Origin: Limanda limanda
Lineage: Eukaryota > Chordata > Actinopteri > Pleuronectiformes > Pleuronectidae
Assembly: GCF_963576545.1 (NCBI RefSeq)
Contig: NC_083638.1
Coordinates: 31,279,400 to 31,343,399 of the forward strand
Length of the DNA stretch: 64,000 bases
Direction of reading: 5' to 3'
Positions 26,401 to 41,200 of this stretch are shown piece after piece. Within the stretch, counting starts at the first letter, position 1. Every line of letters begins with the position of its first letter. The notes below the pieces were generated by a model. That model was given only the letters and a program-made list of their open reading frames with translations. It had not been told where the DNA came from and did not search any database. Both the position numbers and the translations under genes were made by a program.

Positions 26401-29400
26401 TATGACTAAATCTATTATAACTTTCGTTGACAAGACGAGACGAGATGAAAATGTTGGTGGTTGACCAAGGTAAATAACAAAGCATGTTGTTAGAGGAGGG
26501 TTGCCTTTAGACCACTGCTAGTAGTCTGAAGCTGTGAACCTTCGATTTACACATGAAATAATGACGAGCATCCAAGGTTTTCAATTTCAAATGTCATTGA
26601 TTCACCTGCATTAGCATAGGTGTTATTTGGATATTATAGGTTTGTCACTTTAGTAACTGCAAACAATAGCATTGGTTTATTTAAGATCTCAACCATGTTA
26701 GTACAATGACGACAACTGATGATGTAATGGCTTCTTGAAGGGCTGTCCCAATTCCTATTGTAAACTTTCATCCACTACCCCTTGTGGCTCCTTTTCAAGG
26801 GGCAAGATAACCCTCGAAAACAAGAGGTAGGGCCAAGGGGTGAAATGGGATTAGATCTAAGTGTCGTGATCGCCACCTGGTGGCTAGCTGCACTAAAGCT
26901 CATACCCCATCCAAGTTAGCATATGAGACATGTTCCAAACAACACATGGTTTCTGTCATTTACAGTATTTCTTATAACACCGGTGTGCTATTATTTCCTG
27001 TAAATTGTTTTAATTACTCAATTGATCTTATAAAAACAGCGTGAAATGTCATGATTTACAGCTGAGATTGTCTTGTAATTGGTCCAGTGTGTGTGCTTCG
27101 CTACCACTGCTCCGTCACCAAAGGTTGATATTTGATCTTTTTTGTAGAAATGACAGTTTAAAGTTGTTATTTAACTCAAGTGAGGTTCTTTGGGCTTTTC
27201 ACCACCGAAATACTGCAAACTTGAATAATTGGTCAAATAGTTGGTAGCTGTCAGATTGAGCTGCTTTGTATTGAAATAATGCCCAGCAAGTATAAAAGAG
27301 GTGTTCTGCTTCTGGAGAAGGGCTGGTGACTGGTTAGCTGTGTTATGGTGCTTAGCCGCATCACCAACCCAAAACTCACCATAGGTGTAGGGGGAGCTGT
27401 CTATATGTAATATGAACAACAAACAAACCTGATAGGGTATCAAACTTAATGTACATAGTGGTTCATTAACAGCTTAAGCTTTACTTTTATTATATATCAC
27501 TTTTCCGTCCCTGTTGCCATTTGGCTCTTTCCGATATAAATTAATATTTATTAAGTATTGCAGAAGCATTAGTAAGCTCTAGACCAGGGGCCTCATGTAT
27601 AATTGTTGCACAGCATAAAACAGGGCCCTTAAGATGGGTAGGTAACTTCTAATGCATATATTGGTATACATAAAAACAAACCTGACCGGGAATGTGCGCA
27701 CTTTCACGCTAATTCTGACTCGCGCGTATGGATATTTTGGAGACTTGAAAATGACAAGGCAGACTTGAGGAGGTGAACTGAAGCCAGATTATTGAACCAC
27801 TTTATATATATATATACATCTTTAACTGTTCAATAAAAACCTTCAATTGTAAAAGGTATAAAATAACCTGCAGCAAATTATCTTCAGATACCATTAAACA
27901 GCAGGACTGCAGGGCTGAGTCATTAATAGTTTTTAATAATATCTGTGAGTGAATCATCAAGGACCTTGATAGTCTTACACAGACCTACACGACGGAACTG
28001 AGCCATCCCAGTACAGACACATACTCACCAGTCTGGCTGATTAGCCGACAGGTTGTGTGTGGTATGATTAACACTGTATAATATTTATCTTTCTATGTAA
28101 AGCCTCTTTTGATAATGAAAAAAAAAATCAGTAAAATGTATAGATTGGGGACATCTGTCTCTGAATTTAATAATCTTGCAGTTTGGGATTATTAAAATTC
28201 ATACAGGCAATAAAATATTTTTGGGCTCCATCTTTGAATTAGATTTTTTGGTAATTTCAGGCCCTTGTTTCTATCATACTCACTCGCACTCACTGTATTA
28301 TGCACAGCAGCAGCAGCAGTCTATAAGTGTATTTTCTTTATTAGTGACATCACTGCCGTCCCATGAAAAATGGCTCTTCACCTCCACCTCACTAACAAAC
28401 ACCTCGATGTCAGTGTCTTCTCATTGCTACATGCCATGAATCATCGCGGAAACCCATTGTTCAGCAGGTTAATTAAATATTCATGAGGATCTTTGCTTTG
28501 ACCATTTATGGTTGAATATGGGCATGTAGACGGCAGGATATAAGGGAGACCCATGTACGAACGTTTCCAGGTGGACTCTGATTTATAAATGGAACATTGC
28601 GTTCAGGTGTGGGTGCGCACTTCAAAAATCTGAATTTTTTTGGGGCTTAAGCCTTTTAAGTATTTAGTGCGCATGTACACTTTTAGTATGAATCCTATGC
28701 ACTGTTTTATAAATGAGGCCCCAGGGCTTGACACAAACCTACATAAACTGAAACCAAAATGCAATCATGCTCAAACCTTTACTTGAGTTTCTTATTATTT
28801 TGAGAGTGAGTTGCAAATGATTGGAACCCAAAGGATTCAGGCAAAAACACATCATTCTAAGCTACAACTTAAACTCTACAAAATGTTTGGTGATGGGTCG
28901 TTAAGTTCTGTTAATCAGTAATAAAAGGTCCTTTAATCACTCAAACCCTAAGAAGGATTTTAAAATGGGTGATAAATAACGAAAAATATCTCAAGAGGGA
29001 GTGCATTAAAGTGTGGTGGATTGAGCATCTCTGATATAGACACAAGTCTATAGGTCACCAGCCGTCCCTGTCTCCATGTCCACCTCTGTCTGTCTCTAAG
29101 TATGTTTTAACTCACGTATCTGTCTTTCTATCAGGCTACATCGAGGCTGTGGTTATCCCTGCAGGAGCCAGGAGAATCAAAGTTGTGGAGGACAAACCTT
29201 CACATAGCTTTCTGGGTAATGATGCATGTGTTTTTACAGGGTGTACTGAGAGATGTGCTTACAAACAAATATTATGTTTGTGTAAATGAACATTTCACAC
29301 ATTCGGCCAATGTGCATGTTCACAAACACAACTGCTTGAGTGCTACCAAAATACCTCTGTACCGGGCCTGTAACGGTAACGGGCCGGTAGCAGTGAGGCT

Positions 29401-32400
29401 TCTTAACTCTCACGAGCAGCCCTGGTCTCCAGCTGCTTCCTGGGGGCTTTGCCTCCGGTGGATTTACGAGCGGCATTTCCATAGATTTATTTAGAGAGTG
29501 AATAAACTCGTGAAACAGAGAAGTACCGTCATGTAATCCATTGATTTCATAAATGTAACTGTATACTGAATACCATCTACTTAAATTGTAACTTTAATGG
29601 AATACAGTTACTCATAATTTGTATCCTAAATACGTAACGCCGGTACATGTATTCCGTTACTCCCCAACACTGCCAACAGGTGATATCAGCCTGCCTGGAA
29701 TTGGACTTGCCTATACGGGCAGAACATCTGGTCATTATTCTATGTCAAACACAGGGTTTCTGCTTAAAAAGGTGTTACCTCTGACCTATCACATCTTCCT
29801 CTAAGCCTTGAAAGACTCCGGTAAGAAATCCATCAACAGTGACTGGAAGATTGAGCTTCCAGGGGAGTTTGAGCTGGCCGGGACCACAGTGCGCTATGTG
29901 AGAAGGGGACTGTGGGAGAAGATGTCTGCCAAAGGACCCACCAAGACCCCTTTACACCTTATGGTAAACACACGAGTCATTTTGTTCTTTTTTCTTTTAT
30001 AATAATACAAACTTAAAGATCAGATTGATCATACTGATAATATGCAGAAGTCCACATGCACAGCATGTGTTCAATCCGGTGCTGATTGGTCCACGAACAC
30101 GAAAATGGGCCTGCTTCAGGTTCAATAAGACCTTCAACTAAGCATTAGCCATTGTTTGGATTGTAGCCTCCATCTTGTTCTTTGAGAGGACGAAATTAGA
30201 ACCCATCCTTGAAAAAGGTCAAGCAAGACCTCTACATCACTTTACATCATTTCTATTTGGAGAGACTTTCAAGAGCTGATCTCTCAACAGCGGAGGTGTT
30301 GAGATCATCATCATGATGGGTCAATTCCAGGGATACAGACACAAATGAAAGACTACACTATACAACCACATACAGGTGAATTTAGGATTAATACATTACA
30401 GTACATCCCATCCCTGTCAAGATTTAGGACTGACAATAACAAATATGTTTTGTTTCTTTCTGAAACGCAAAGATTAATGTACAAATCAAAAAACCTCAAT
30501 AATGTACAACACTTGATGACCAGATAAAATAAAACTTGTCTTTTGTCAGATTTGGGCTATTTGTGTAAGCAGGGGTCTCCAAGTTTGTGAGGGAAGAAGC
30601 TTCCTTCTGTATCACTACACAACTACAACTCTTTTTGTAGTCCAAACAACTCTAATAGTTTCCTAATAGTGACTTCCAGCAGGACTAGGCTCCATGTCAC
30701 AAAGTAAAAGACATCTCAAACTGGTTTCATGAACATGATAACCACACACCGGTTGTGCATCCTGTAGAACCTTTGGGATGTGGTTCAACAGGAGGCAAGC
30801 AACTAGAATGTGCAGCTGACAAATCTGCAGACATGATGTGATGTAGTCATGTCAACCTGGAGAAGAATGTTAAAGGAAGGTTTCCAATAACTACCTATTG
30901 TCAGTAGGTTGTTAATAAAGTGCTCTCTGAGTGTAGGTCTGTACTTAATTTGCTGAAAAGAACACACACAGTCACCCCGTGCAGAGCTGGAGACATGGCT
31001 GAACAGCTCATTACACTTTTGGGGATAACTGTCAGGCATTGGTCTGGAGTGTTATGGAAGCTAATTAATCCCATTTCAGGGATTTCCATTTTTGACTAAA
31101 GGCTCTATGTTCATTATCTGTGTATGGTCTAAAAAGCACAGGGTGAAATATCTCCTATGATGGGTCCAAATACACATGTACACAATGCTGCATGTTCTTA
31201 ACAGTTCAACCTTAGTAGCATCAGCCCATAAAACATTCCCCCACCACTGTGGAGTGCCAGGGTGCTGTTTGAACTACAGAATCTGTATTTTCCTCTGTGT
31301 AGTAAGTGTAGATGAGCCCAGTTTTCCTACCCTTATGATGTGAGTGCCAACAGGTTATGGGCCCAGGAGGGAACTTGAAAGCAGTTGGCAGTGGTTATGT
31401 TTCAACGGAGATGAATTATGAGTTATAGGAGACACTGTTTTAAGGCCACCTGCGGCTGCTCTGACTAAAAGCAGCCATCTTAGATGAGTCAGGTGAGGAA
31501 AATGAAGGTAACGATGAAGCAGAAAATTAAGAGGTTTAAGCCGAGTTGATACAGTTTTTGGATGATAAAAGTCTTTCCCCTAATATTGAGAGAGGCATCA
31601 ATAAACTGGAGAAAAGCCTTACAGATGTGAGGGGAAATTATGATGTCTCACAACTTGAGAAGTTAATAGAGTTAATGAAAATCAAGGGCAAGATTAATAA
31701 GTCTAACCTGAACTGTGAAGTCTTTAAACAAGTGAAATGTTTTCAGAGTAGGAACAGAGAACCAGATGAAAGAATTGGATTGGTGCATTCATCTCCTCTA
31801 GTGCGCTCTCCTCCCTCTCCATTCCCCGGCTGCTCCATTGTGGGACTGCTTGTATTGAGAGACCTCACCTAATCTATTTAACTCCAATTAGCTTTTCTTA
31901 ACATCATTGGCCAAAGGGCTCACATTTGTTTTTCCAACAAAACAAAAACAGCTGAATAGCTGAAAACAGAGAGTCAACTCTGAGCAAGCACACACACACG
32001 CGCTGCCAAAAGCACAACTGGAATAGCCGGACCACAACAGTGTGGCTCGGCACATCCCCTGCTGTGGAAACATGTCATCACAGTAGGCCAGCCACAGCAG
32101 AGTTAGAGTGGACCAACCTGGGTCCTTGGAAAACCCTACCAGAGTTGAATTGGAAGCAACCACAATAAACTTTGCTACATTTGCTTCCTATCATCTACTA
32201 ATGAATATTGAACATTAGTTTTGCAAATAAATATTAAAGGATGATAAAATGAGTGAAGGTTGCTAAGATTAAGATGCAGCTTCTCTTTTGTCTAAACCTC
32301 TGTCATGTTCCCAGGTGCTGCTCTTTCATGACCAGAGCTATGGTATCCACTATGAGTACACAGTGTCTCTGAACACATCTCAGGGCAGGAGAAGTGAGGA

Positions 32401-35162
32401 GCACAAGGAACAAGAGTATCTCTACATCTGGACGCACAGCAGCTGGCAGGACTGTACTGTCCAATGTGGAGGAGGTAACACACTCTCATACAGTATATGC
32501 ACATGCAAACTGTGACTCATGGACACACACTCATCATCATGATCACATAATGTCATGTAAAACATTATGTCTGTGGGGTAACCAAGGTTGTCTCAACAGT
32601 AAAATAATGTTATGTTGCAGCAATGAAATTGTGTTTATAAATATTGTTTACTTTCATTTCAAAAGATCGTTGCCATGATTTCAACCATATCTGTTTATGT
32701 TTTCGGGACATTTATCCTTGTTTTCTTGGAAAAAGCAGATGGGATCAGGAACCATTAGACACTGTCTATAACTTCAGAGTACCAGAAACTGTTAAGAGTC
32801 CTTGAGGGGGAAGTTTGCTTGACAAAAGTTACATAAAACATAATCAAGACAAGCAAAAATGCCAACTTTGATCAAATAATCAGGAGAGTGAACTGCATTG
32901 AGCAGAAAAAAAAAATCTACTGTAAAGCCAGGCGCCTCGAATGAGCTCCACTGGCCGAGTCAGAGTGCCTCCAGCCACACCGGAAGCGCATTTCTCCGTG
33001 ATGGTCAGCCCGCAAATCTGCTTCTTGTAATACTTTGTAATCCGTTCAGTGTAGGGGTTCAAATTTGTTCATTTGTTCATTACATAAATATTCTAAAACA
33101 TAAGGAGCAACATGGATAACAGTAGTACTATGGGTGTCATAGTTATCTACATAGAAAATGCACTGATACTCTGCTGCTGCTGTGGATAATACAGTGAGTG
33201 AGAGTGATACAATAGAAAGAGTCTCTCAGAATTTGAAGGGACATTTTTGTATCTCATGTTCATATTTTAATCATCCAAAACTGCAGAATTATTAAATTCA
33301 GAGACAGCTGTGATGTCCTCAATCAATAGAATTTAACAGAATTATTATTATATGCTCATGCTTGTACTGGGATGGTTCTGTCGGTTGATCTGTGTGATGC
33401 TGGACTCAAATCAGCTCAGAGATCAAAGATCAGTAGAATCTATATTAGCTGATCAGACATCGCTGAACCCTCTATTGTTCCTCATCCTCCCATTAGCATG
33501 CACCCATCGTGCAGAATCACGCACCAGTGTCACCGTAGTATTTATTTATTTACAGCAACTAGACCCATTACCTCACATCAGTGGATCCTTACCTTCACTC
33601 TGGGATATTATTTGGAAAGTTTATTAATTTATTGTGAGTTATCTCCAGTGCGCTGTGTGTGCTCTGTGCGCCTGATGGCACAGTCACGCTCACTGCAGTG
33701 ATTTGATGATACACTCACAGTGTTAAAAGATATTGTTAAAAACTGTTATGGACTCGGTTCTGTAACTCCGCTGTTTAATGGAATCTAAATGTAATTTGCT
33801 GCAAGTTGTTTTATATATTTTTCATGGGTCAGAGTTTGTGTGGAAATACGAACATTTTGTTTGTTTTTATAAATCATAACGTTTGTGTGAGAAGTGGCAC
33901 ACGTACGTTTCAGGACCTGTTTTGTGCATACACAATGCTTATAAAGAGACCCCAGGTTTAATTCTTGTTATTATAAAGATCCTAACACAAAATGTGACAA
34001 TGATTCTTGTGTAACACAAGCATTACTTTTACTGTTGTGTTGGTTGCGTGTTTACAGAAGCGTGTTTGCATTGCATTGACAGTACACTTTACATCCGACC
34101 TTGATCTCAAATCTAATCCACCAGTAAGAAGTGATGCGCTGAGCTGTGGTGGGGTTACCCCCGACCAGCTGCTTCACTGACTCCTATCCAGAAGCACCTG
34201 ACCTCATCTCCTGGATAAAATATTTCTCGTAATAATTCGGCTATATCAGGTGGGGAACAATAATTTTCCACTGAAGGAAACTCACTCACTATAACAGGTA
34301 GCAGCAAATTGCACAGTGCATGGTGACAGTGGAAACTGTACAAACATACAAACATTTGCACTAGCTAAAATGATTTTGTTGGAATAAATCCTCATCTATT
34401 GCCCTCATTATGGAAAAATAAGTTGTTGCCCCCCAAGTCAGAATATGTTTAGGTACTTCATTTTACTGGTGCGCTGGCTTAGCTGGGGCAATGTGTTGAA
34501 GAGATGTTTTGAGTTAAGAGCAAAGGTGAAGATATGGGTTATGAATAGAAGCACTGTCAGGTGTCTGGGAAGAAAATAAATACAAATCTATTCAGGGATT
34601 TCCTTTTGTTAGTTCAGTAACTTTCTGTTAGATCACTTATTTAGAGCAGGGAAAGATTTGCATGTACTATTTAAGACAGCTGTTCTAATTTTGCAAAATT
34701 TTCTGGGATTAAAGATGTTTAGAAATATTGCACTTTCTTGTACTCCTTGAACATTGAAGTGGCCCTCCCTTGAGATGACACTACCGTTAGTGGCCCCCAG
34801 CTTATTTGAGCTTGAGTCCCCTGCTCTATTGAATGTTTACAGTACCTGGTTGAATCAGAGATGCTTAGAATTCAGCCTGTATTCAGGGTTTACTTACAAA
34901 AATAACAGATAATGATCCCAATAAAAGTACGTCACCATGACATGGGTAACATTATTGGCTAAATAAGATATGTGGGTGTAATGTCTTGGCATGTAACAGT
35001 CCGGGAAATCTAAGAAGATCAGATAATAGTTTTGGCCTGTTAAACCTCATGCAGAGTTGATGGGGGAAAAATTGCAGGGAGTTTGGACAAAGAGACGGAT
35101 CAGTGTAGAACCAGTTGCTTATCCAATCCGATGATGATATTTGACATATTTGACCCCCCGCC

Positions 35163-35241
<79 letters not shown>

Positions 35242-38200
35242 CCCAGGGTAATTATAACCCCTACCTACCCCCATGCTGATTTCTTGAGCAGCTCTTTTAT
35301 CCTCTTAATGCGTGGTGATATTGTTCAAAACATTTCAATTTATGAGGTCAGGTGCTTCTGGATTAGTTGTCAGTAAAGCAGCTGGGGGTCAGCCCACTGC
35401 TGCTTAACTTATCTCTTTTTAATGACACATCCCAGGTCGGGTGTGCGGTGGAATAAGAGCTGCAGTTTTTCTTGTTAGGACACAACAGCACCCTTACTAA
35501 AGTCTCACAAGTTAATCCCCAATAAACAACCAACAGTCCTAGATATTAGTTATTACAATTTTATGATCCAAACACATAGTCTAAAGCATATAGAGCAAGT
35601 GCATTTAAGGTATTTCCAACCCTTTATTGTTTAATGTTGGAAAATAAGGTCAGTGCAACATGCATATTGTTCACAAGGGTTGTACTTAATCTCTTTATTA
35701 ATCATAGATGTGTTTTAAGCATAAGATGCAATAAAGCAGTCAGAGTACCATCATAAATTCCATATGAAATCCTAGTGGGCTTGCACCTTGGTAGTAAGAG
35801 AGAACATGTCTCTGAAGAGGAAACGGCTTTTCTCTCAAGCATGTCAACACTTTATGTCATAACAATGCACTTTAAAAAAAGTAATTGACTTCAGAGTAGC
35901 TTTCTGCTGCCTCAAGATGGCGATGGGCCAGCAAAGCACCTGTTGACACATAATTTTAATGCCTACATACCATTGATGTGTTCAGATGGGTGCAAGTGCA
36001 TATCCTTTTTAAAAACAATGTCATGAAAATGACAATTGTTCCGGTTTAAAACTGTATGACTTTAAGGCAGGTCTAAGAAAGGGATAGTTGAGCTGAGAAT
36101 CAATGTTCTTTTACTATTTTACTAATATACCAACTTATCCTTTAGTGGCACGTCTATGTCAACAAGTTGCATGCAACTTGGCTGTCTAAAGACTAGTTTG
36201 GCTCAAATTTGTACGGCAGTAAGCCCATCAAACCTCGCGTTTAGGGTCGTGACATTGCCACACACATCCTCGGAGCAGTTGACCAATCACAAATGTGGGC
36301 CAGCTGACTGATTAGAGCAGAGGGTCTTGTTTTGAAACAGGCTGAGAGCCCAGTCTGCTTGCTGAAAATGTTTAAAACCTCTTGAAACAAGTTGACTACC
36401 GTCTTATTTTTGTGTGTCTGCAGGTGAGCGGAGGACAGTGGTTTCCTGTATGAGGATAGCCAATAAAACCATGGAGGTGGTGAACGATAGCTACTGTCAA
36501 CTGGAGAACCGACCACAGCCCCATGTGCGATCCTGCAACTCTCACCCCTGCCAGTACCGGTGATGCATGTGCTCGCACACATACTTACAAACCCAAACCC
36601 ACATTGGTCCACAGAGCTTTGACTCACTAGACTGACTATGTAACGTGGTCTCAAGTCTGGTTTGATATAATTTAACTAAAGAATCTTCGGTTAACATAAA
36701 ACGAGTAGATTTGTGTTTTTAAGTAAAAACTTGTAGTAGTATGTGTATGTCACGTTGCTAGATAGTTAAATATTTAAGTAATTAATCATGGTCATCAGTG
36801 AACATGTCCTTTAAGTTTCTCCTTGTTAGGGAAGCATTTTTATACGTATGATTTTTCTTTTACATTATTTAGTTTTTTTCAAAAGAATTAGCTTTTCTAA
36901 TTCAGCACAATACACATTGTATTAAAGGGATAGTTCACTGACAAATGAACATTCACTCATTATCTGCTCACCACTATGTTGATGGAAGGGTGGGTGAAGT
37001 GTTTGAAAACAAAAACATTTTTCAGGGGTAAACAGAAGAAGTGCGAGAGAGCTTAATTATTATTTCAATATGTGTACAAATCAACTGAAACTTAGAATCA
37101 TAGTATTTCATGACATTAAAATTACCTATATATTTCTACATGATATCTCTTCCACGGAGTCCACCATGTTTCTACAGGTGTCCAGAACAGACAAACCAAA
37201 CACTGACTCTTGAGAGGCCTTTCATGTTCTCCAAGTTACTTTTTTTAGTTTTTACATCCAGGGATTATTTTTATAAAAATTGCGAGAAGGAAAATTAATT
37301 TACAAAAGTCCATGTATGCGGTGCAACATATGCAGTTAAAGGAACTGATCTAGACAGATATATGTTACATTTCTGAAGGTTCCGAGGGGATTTTAAAGGG
37401 CCCATATTGTGTACAATACATTTTCTGGGCTTTTGCTATCCATGATTACTTGAAGGGGGTCAGTAGTTACCCTCAAAGTATGAAAACAGTCACTCCGCAG
37501 ACTTGTTCACTCCATTCTAAGAAATATGTTATTTAAACGCGGCGTTTCATACGTCCTCTCCGTATGATGTCATTTTGAAATCACACTCTTCTCTCAGCCC
37601 CACCCAGTTGGTACCAGTCAGGTCTCCAAGATAGTTGAAGTCATGCTTTCTTATCTCCCTCATGTTTCTTGTGTTTTGTCTTCCTGATTTATTTTGTCGC
37701 ACTAACCTCTCTTTTAGGTACTTGTTGCTCTGGGTTTGTACCCTCATGTAGGTCGCTTTAGATAAAAGAGTCTGCTAAATGAAATGTAATGTAATGTCAA
37801 TGTAATCTTAAAATCTAAGAATTAGGAGACAAAAGCAAATGGACTGTATTTAACAAACGTTCTGTTAACACTTGATGTGTCCTGTAGGTGGCTGACAGGT
37901 GAGTGGGGTTCCTGCTCCGTCACATGTGGTAGAGGTCTTCAGCAGAGGGATGTGGTTTGTGTTTACCACCTACAGAACGGCTCACTCATCCCCACCAGGG
38001 GCCTGTACTGCCAGGGAGGAAAACCTACTGTTCTGCAGGGCTGTGAGGGCCGCCTCTGCCTCACTGTGTGGGAGGCTTCAGAGTGGTCAAAGGTACGTTG
38101 AACACACACTGGGCTGATGTAATGTGAAAACCATTGCTGGCTCTGGGCCTTGTTTCCCATTAATGATTGATCACAGAAGGGAAACGTGCTTCCTAAGAGG

Positions 38201-41200
38201 GTTTCTGCATATGCTTTTGAAGGTATATGTAGGTTTTCCACCATAAAATGTGTAAAAACAACTAGACCTTTGTTCTACTTGTTAAGTTGTGTTCTTACAT
38301 TGCCAAACCTGAAATCTGTCATTTTAATAAATGTAATGTTATGTTCCATTTGGTCTGTCAATGGCATCAAAATCGACCTTTCATCATGTTTTAAGTAACA
38401 TTTTTATAATACACTTTTTAACTTCATATATAACCATGTGTATGATTATAGTTATTGGATGTCTGGATCTTAAGCCATCAGTAAAACAATTGATGTGTTT
38501 GCAACAACACGGCTCACAGCCCGGCCAAGACATCCTGCGTGTCTCCAGCACAGCATTGGAAAAACACACATTTTTCTTATGATCTTGATTTGAACATCTG
38601 GATCCTAGGTTACCAGAGAAAGAAGCTGAGCAAAAGCTAGCTGCAGCTCGGCTCACAAACCCTCTGAGACATTTTTTCATGTGAAACTGCTTTATTAAAG
38701 CGCTTTCATGTGGTTTGATCACCAGGTCCTTCTGTAGATAATTCAGGTCCCCGTAAAAACCTCCTTAATGATTGAAGGAATCCTAACCTGGAGAAGCTCA
38801 CTGCAATGACTACAATGGTGGTGAACTGTCACAATCCCATGTGATACAAGAAAGTCTGTCTTTGTCATTGTGTTGATTTAGAGACTCCAGACAAAATAAA
38901 ATATTACATATGGTGCATTAAAAATCTTGTAGATGTTTCTCAAGTCAACACCTCAAAAGTTTAAAATTGTGTAGGATATATTGTGACAAAGCAGTATGAA
39001 TGCCCAATACAAAGATATTTTCCGTAGATCAAGAATACAGAAGAGAGTCAGTATAAACAACACTGACTACTGTCATCTTTAAAAGTGGTCTATTTAAGAA
39101 GAAACAATGTCCCATCACTCCCTTTGCTTGCCCTGCTGCTGCGTCAGTATTGGTGCCAGTTGCTTCAGCCCCTCCACCACCTGTAGGCTCCAACTGGGGT
39201 TTTAAGTATTTGATCTTTGGTTCATCGTATCTATGTAATCATATCTGGCGGAGTGTACATGAGTTTGAATGAAATACAGTAATTGTAAAACTTTGTTGAC
39301 CTGTGCCAACATGTAGGACTTTTATGTGTTTTTCTATGTATAAGCAGTATAGCAGCTGTCTTATCTTCATTTTGCTTTCTTCAAAAACCAATAAGAATAA
39401 CAAGTTGATTTTTTTTTTAATTAGTAATTCAGTCCATTCTATCTATCCTCACTTTTCCACTTCTTTCTCTAGTGTTCGTCAGAATGTGGTCATGGTGTTC
39501 ACCGGCGGACGGTATCCTGTACAAACCCTCAGGGTCTATGTGATCCCTTGTCCCAACCTATTCAAGAGGAGCCCTGTGAGGACCACTCCAAATGTTATGA
39601 ATGGAAGACTGGAGACTGGTCTAAGGTAACACCATCTTCAAAGTTATTGGTTCATGCAAAGAATGATAAATGTTGGACTAGGCTAGGAATAATCATTGTA
39701 ATTACCACAACTTTTAGATGTTCAACATTACTTTTTAACATTGTTCAGTATATTCCAATGGCTTTACAAAATAATGTCAGACTATGGCTGTTAAAATGTA
39801 TCCTGTTGCTAAACCTCAACATACATTGGAAATACCATTAAATGCCTGACAAAGGTGTTTGTGCCAGTTATTAAATTGGCACAAATGGTTGCAATTACAA
39901 AATGCATTCACATTAAGAGAGTTTTCATACAGTCCAACTGGAATAATTTGGGGACCATTTCAGAAAAACTTTATGCATTAAGGGGGGGAGAGTATTTCAG
40001 AAGATTAGGATGCTTCTTTCCTGTGAGATTTGTCTTAAACTAAGGAATCCAGGATTTTCCTTCCATACCTTGTACCTCGAGTACTTGCTTCATCAAGTCA
40101 AAAACTAACTAAACTATTCCCTAATTGCCGGATTTGTCCAACCTCAGACATACTTCACTCAAATGTGTTTTAGATTTAATTAAATCACACGCATACACAC
40201 ACAGGATAATCGTTTTTGCCATGTTCATGTTTACACTGGGCAGAATGACACAATTGCCTCATTCTTTTGGTCCAGTAGAACACCACCAGGGAAAACCATT
40301 AAGTGTGCAGTGTATGTCTGTTAATGTCTGTTAAAATCACAACGTTCCACATGAGGTCATAGACAAAGGAGGAACTGGCCTCAGCCTCCTTTTATGTAGT
40401 GGGAATTTGGCCGGAAGCTGCTGTTAAGAAAATAATTCACCATATTGCGTGGCCAAAAGAAGGAGGGACTGGGAGTAGTGAGGAAATGAGTTGTGGGTAG
40501 TCCTTGTCATTAACCACTGCTGTTGTCCTCCCTGTGTGTCCATAGGCCTGTTTTATTTCACCTGCAGGTATAGACAAAAACAGTACCTTTGGAATGAGAG
40601 GCCGGTCCCATCCCGTCTGTCAAACGGGCTGGACATCAGAGAGTCTCAAGATTTGGGAAATGATATTTAACTCGTCTGGCCTCTTTTGTATAGAATGAAT
40701 GGCATGCAAAATGTGGTCTGACTACACAATTAAGAATGAAGGCTGAAGGTCAGATGATTGATGAGATTGGAGCTAGAATCAAACATTTACTGAAGAGGAC
40801 CTTTCAAGATGTTGGGTTGATTTATTTATCTTCAGAATGCGACCACAGATCACAACATGACTCAAATCTGATAATAAAAACAGATTGCCTACTATAAGCA
40901 TAACGCTTGCATTCAAATGCAGTTTTCCTCATCCACATATAAACCAAAATTGATACATCTCATCTCTGGCTGATAATCATCAACATCAGTTTCAGGAGTC
41001 AAATTCTCCCATGTAAAACTTTCATTCATATCAATAATTTAGGTTTATTGGTTTCATAGTTTTTCATTGTTTTGAACCAGGACCTCAAGAATTTGCACCA
41101 ATAAATGTGAAAAATAAGTTTTAGTAGCTACACCCTTGATTTAATTTTTGAGATACCTACAGTATAAATTCTACATTCTAGAAAAGTATTTCAATGATTC

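Noticed and set aside
34952..35376. ORFs of Thr-His or Cys-Val repeats on both strands
   Set aside because: They are translations of the (CA)n microsatellite.
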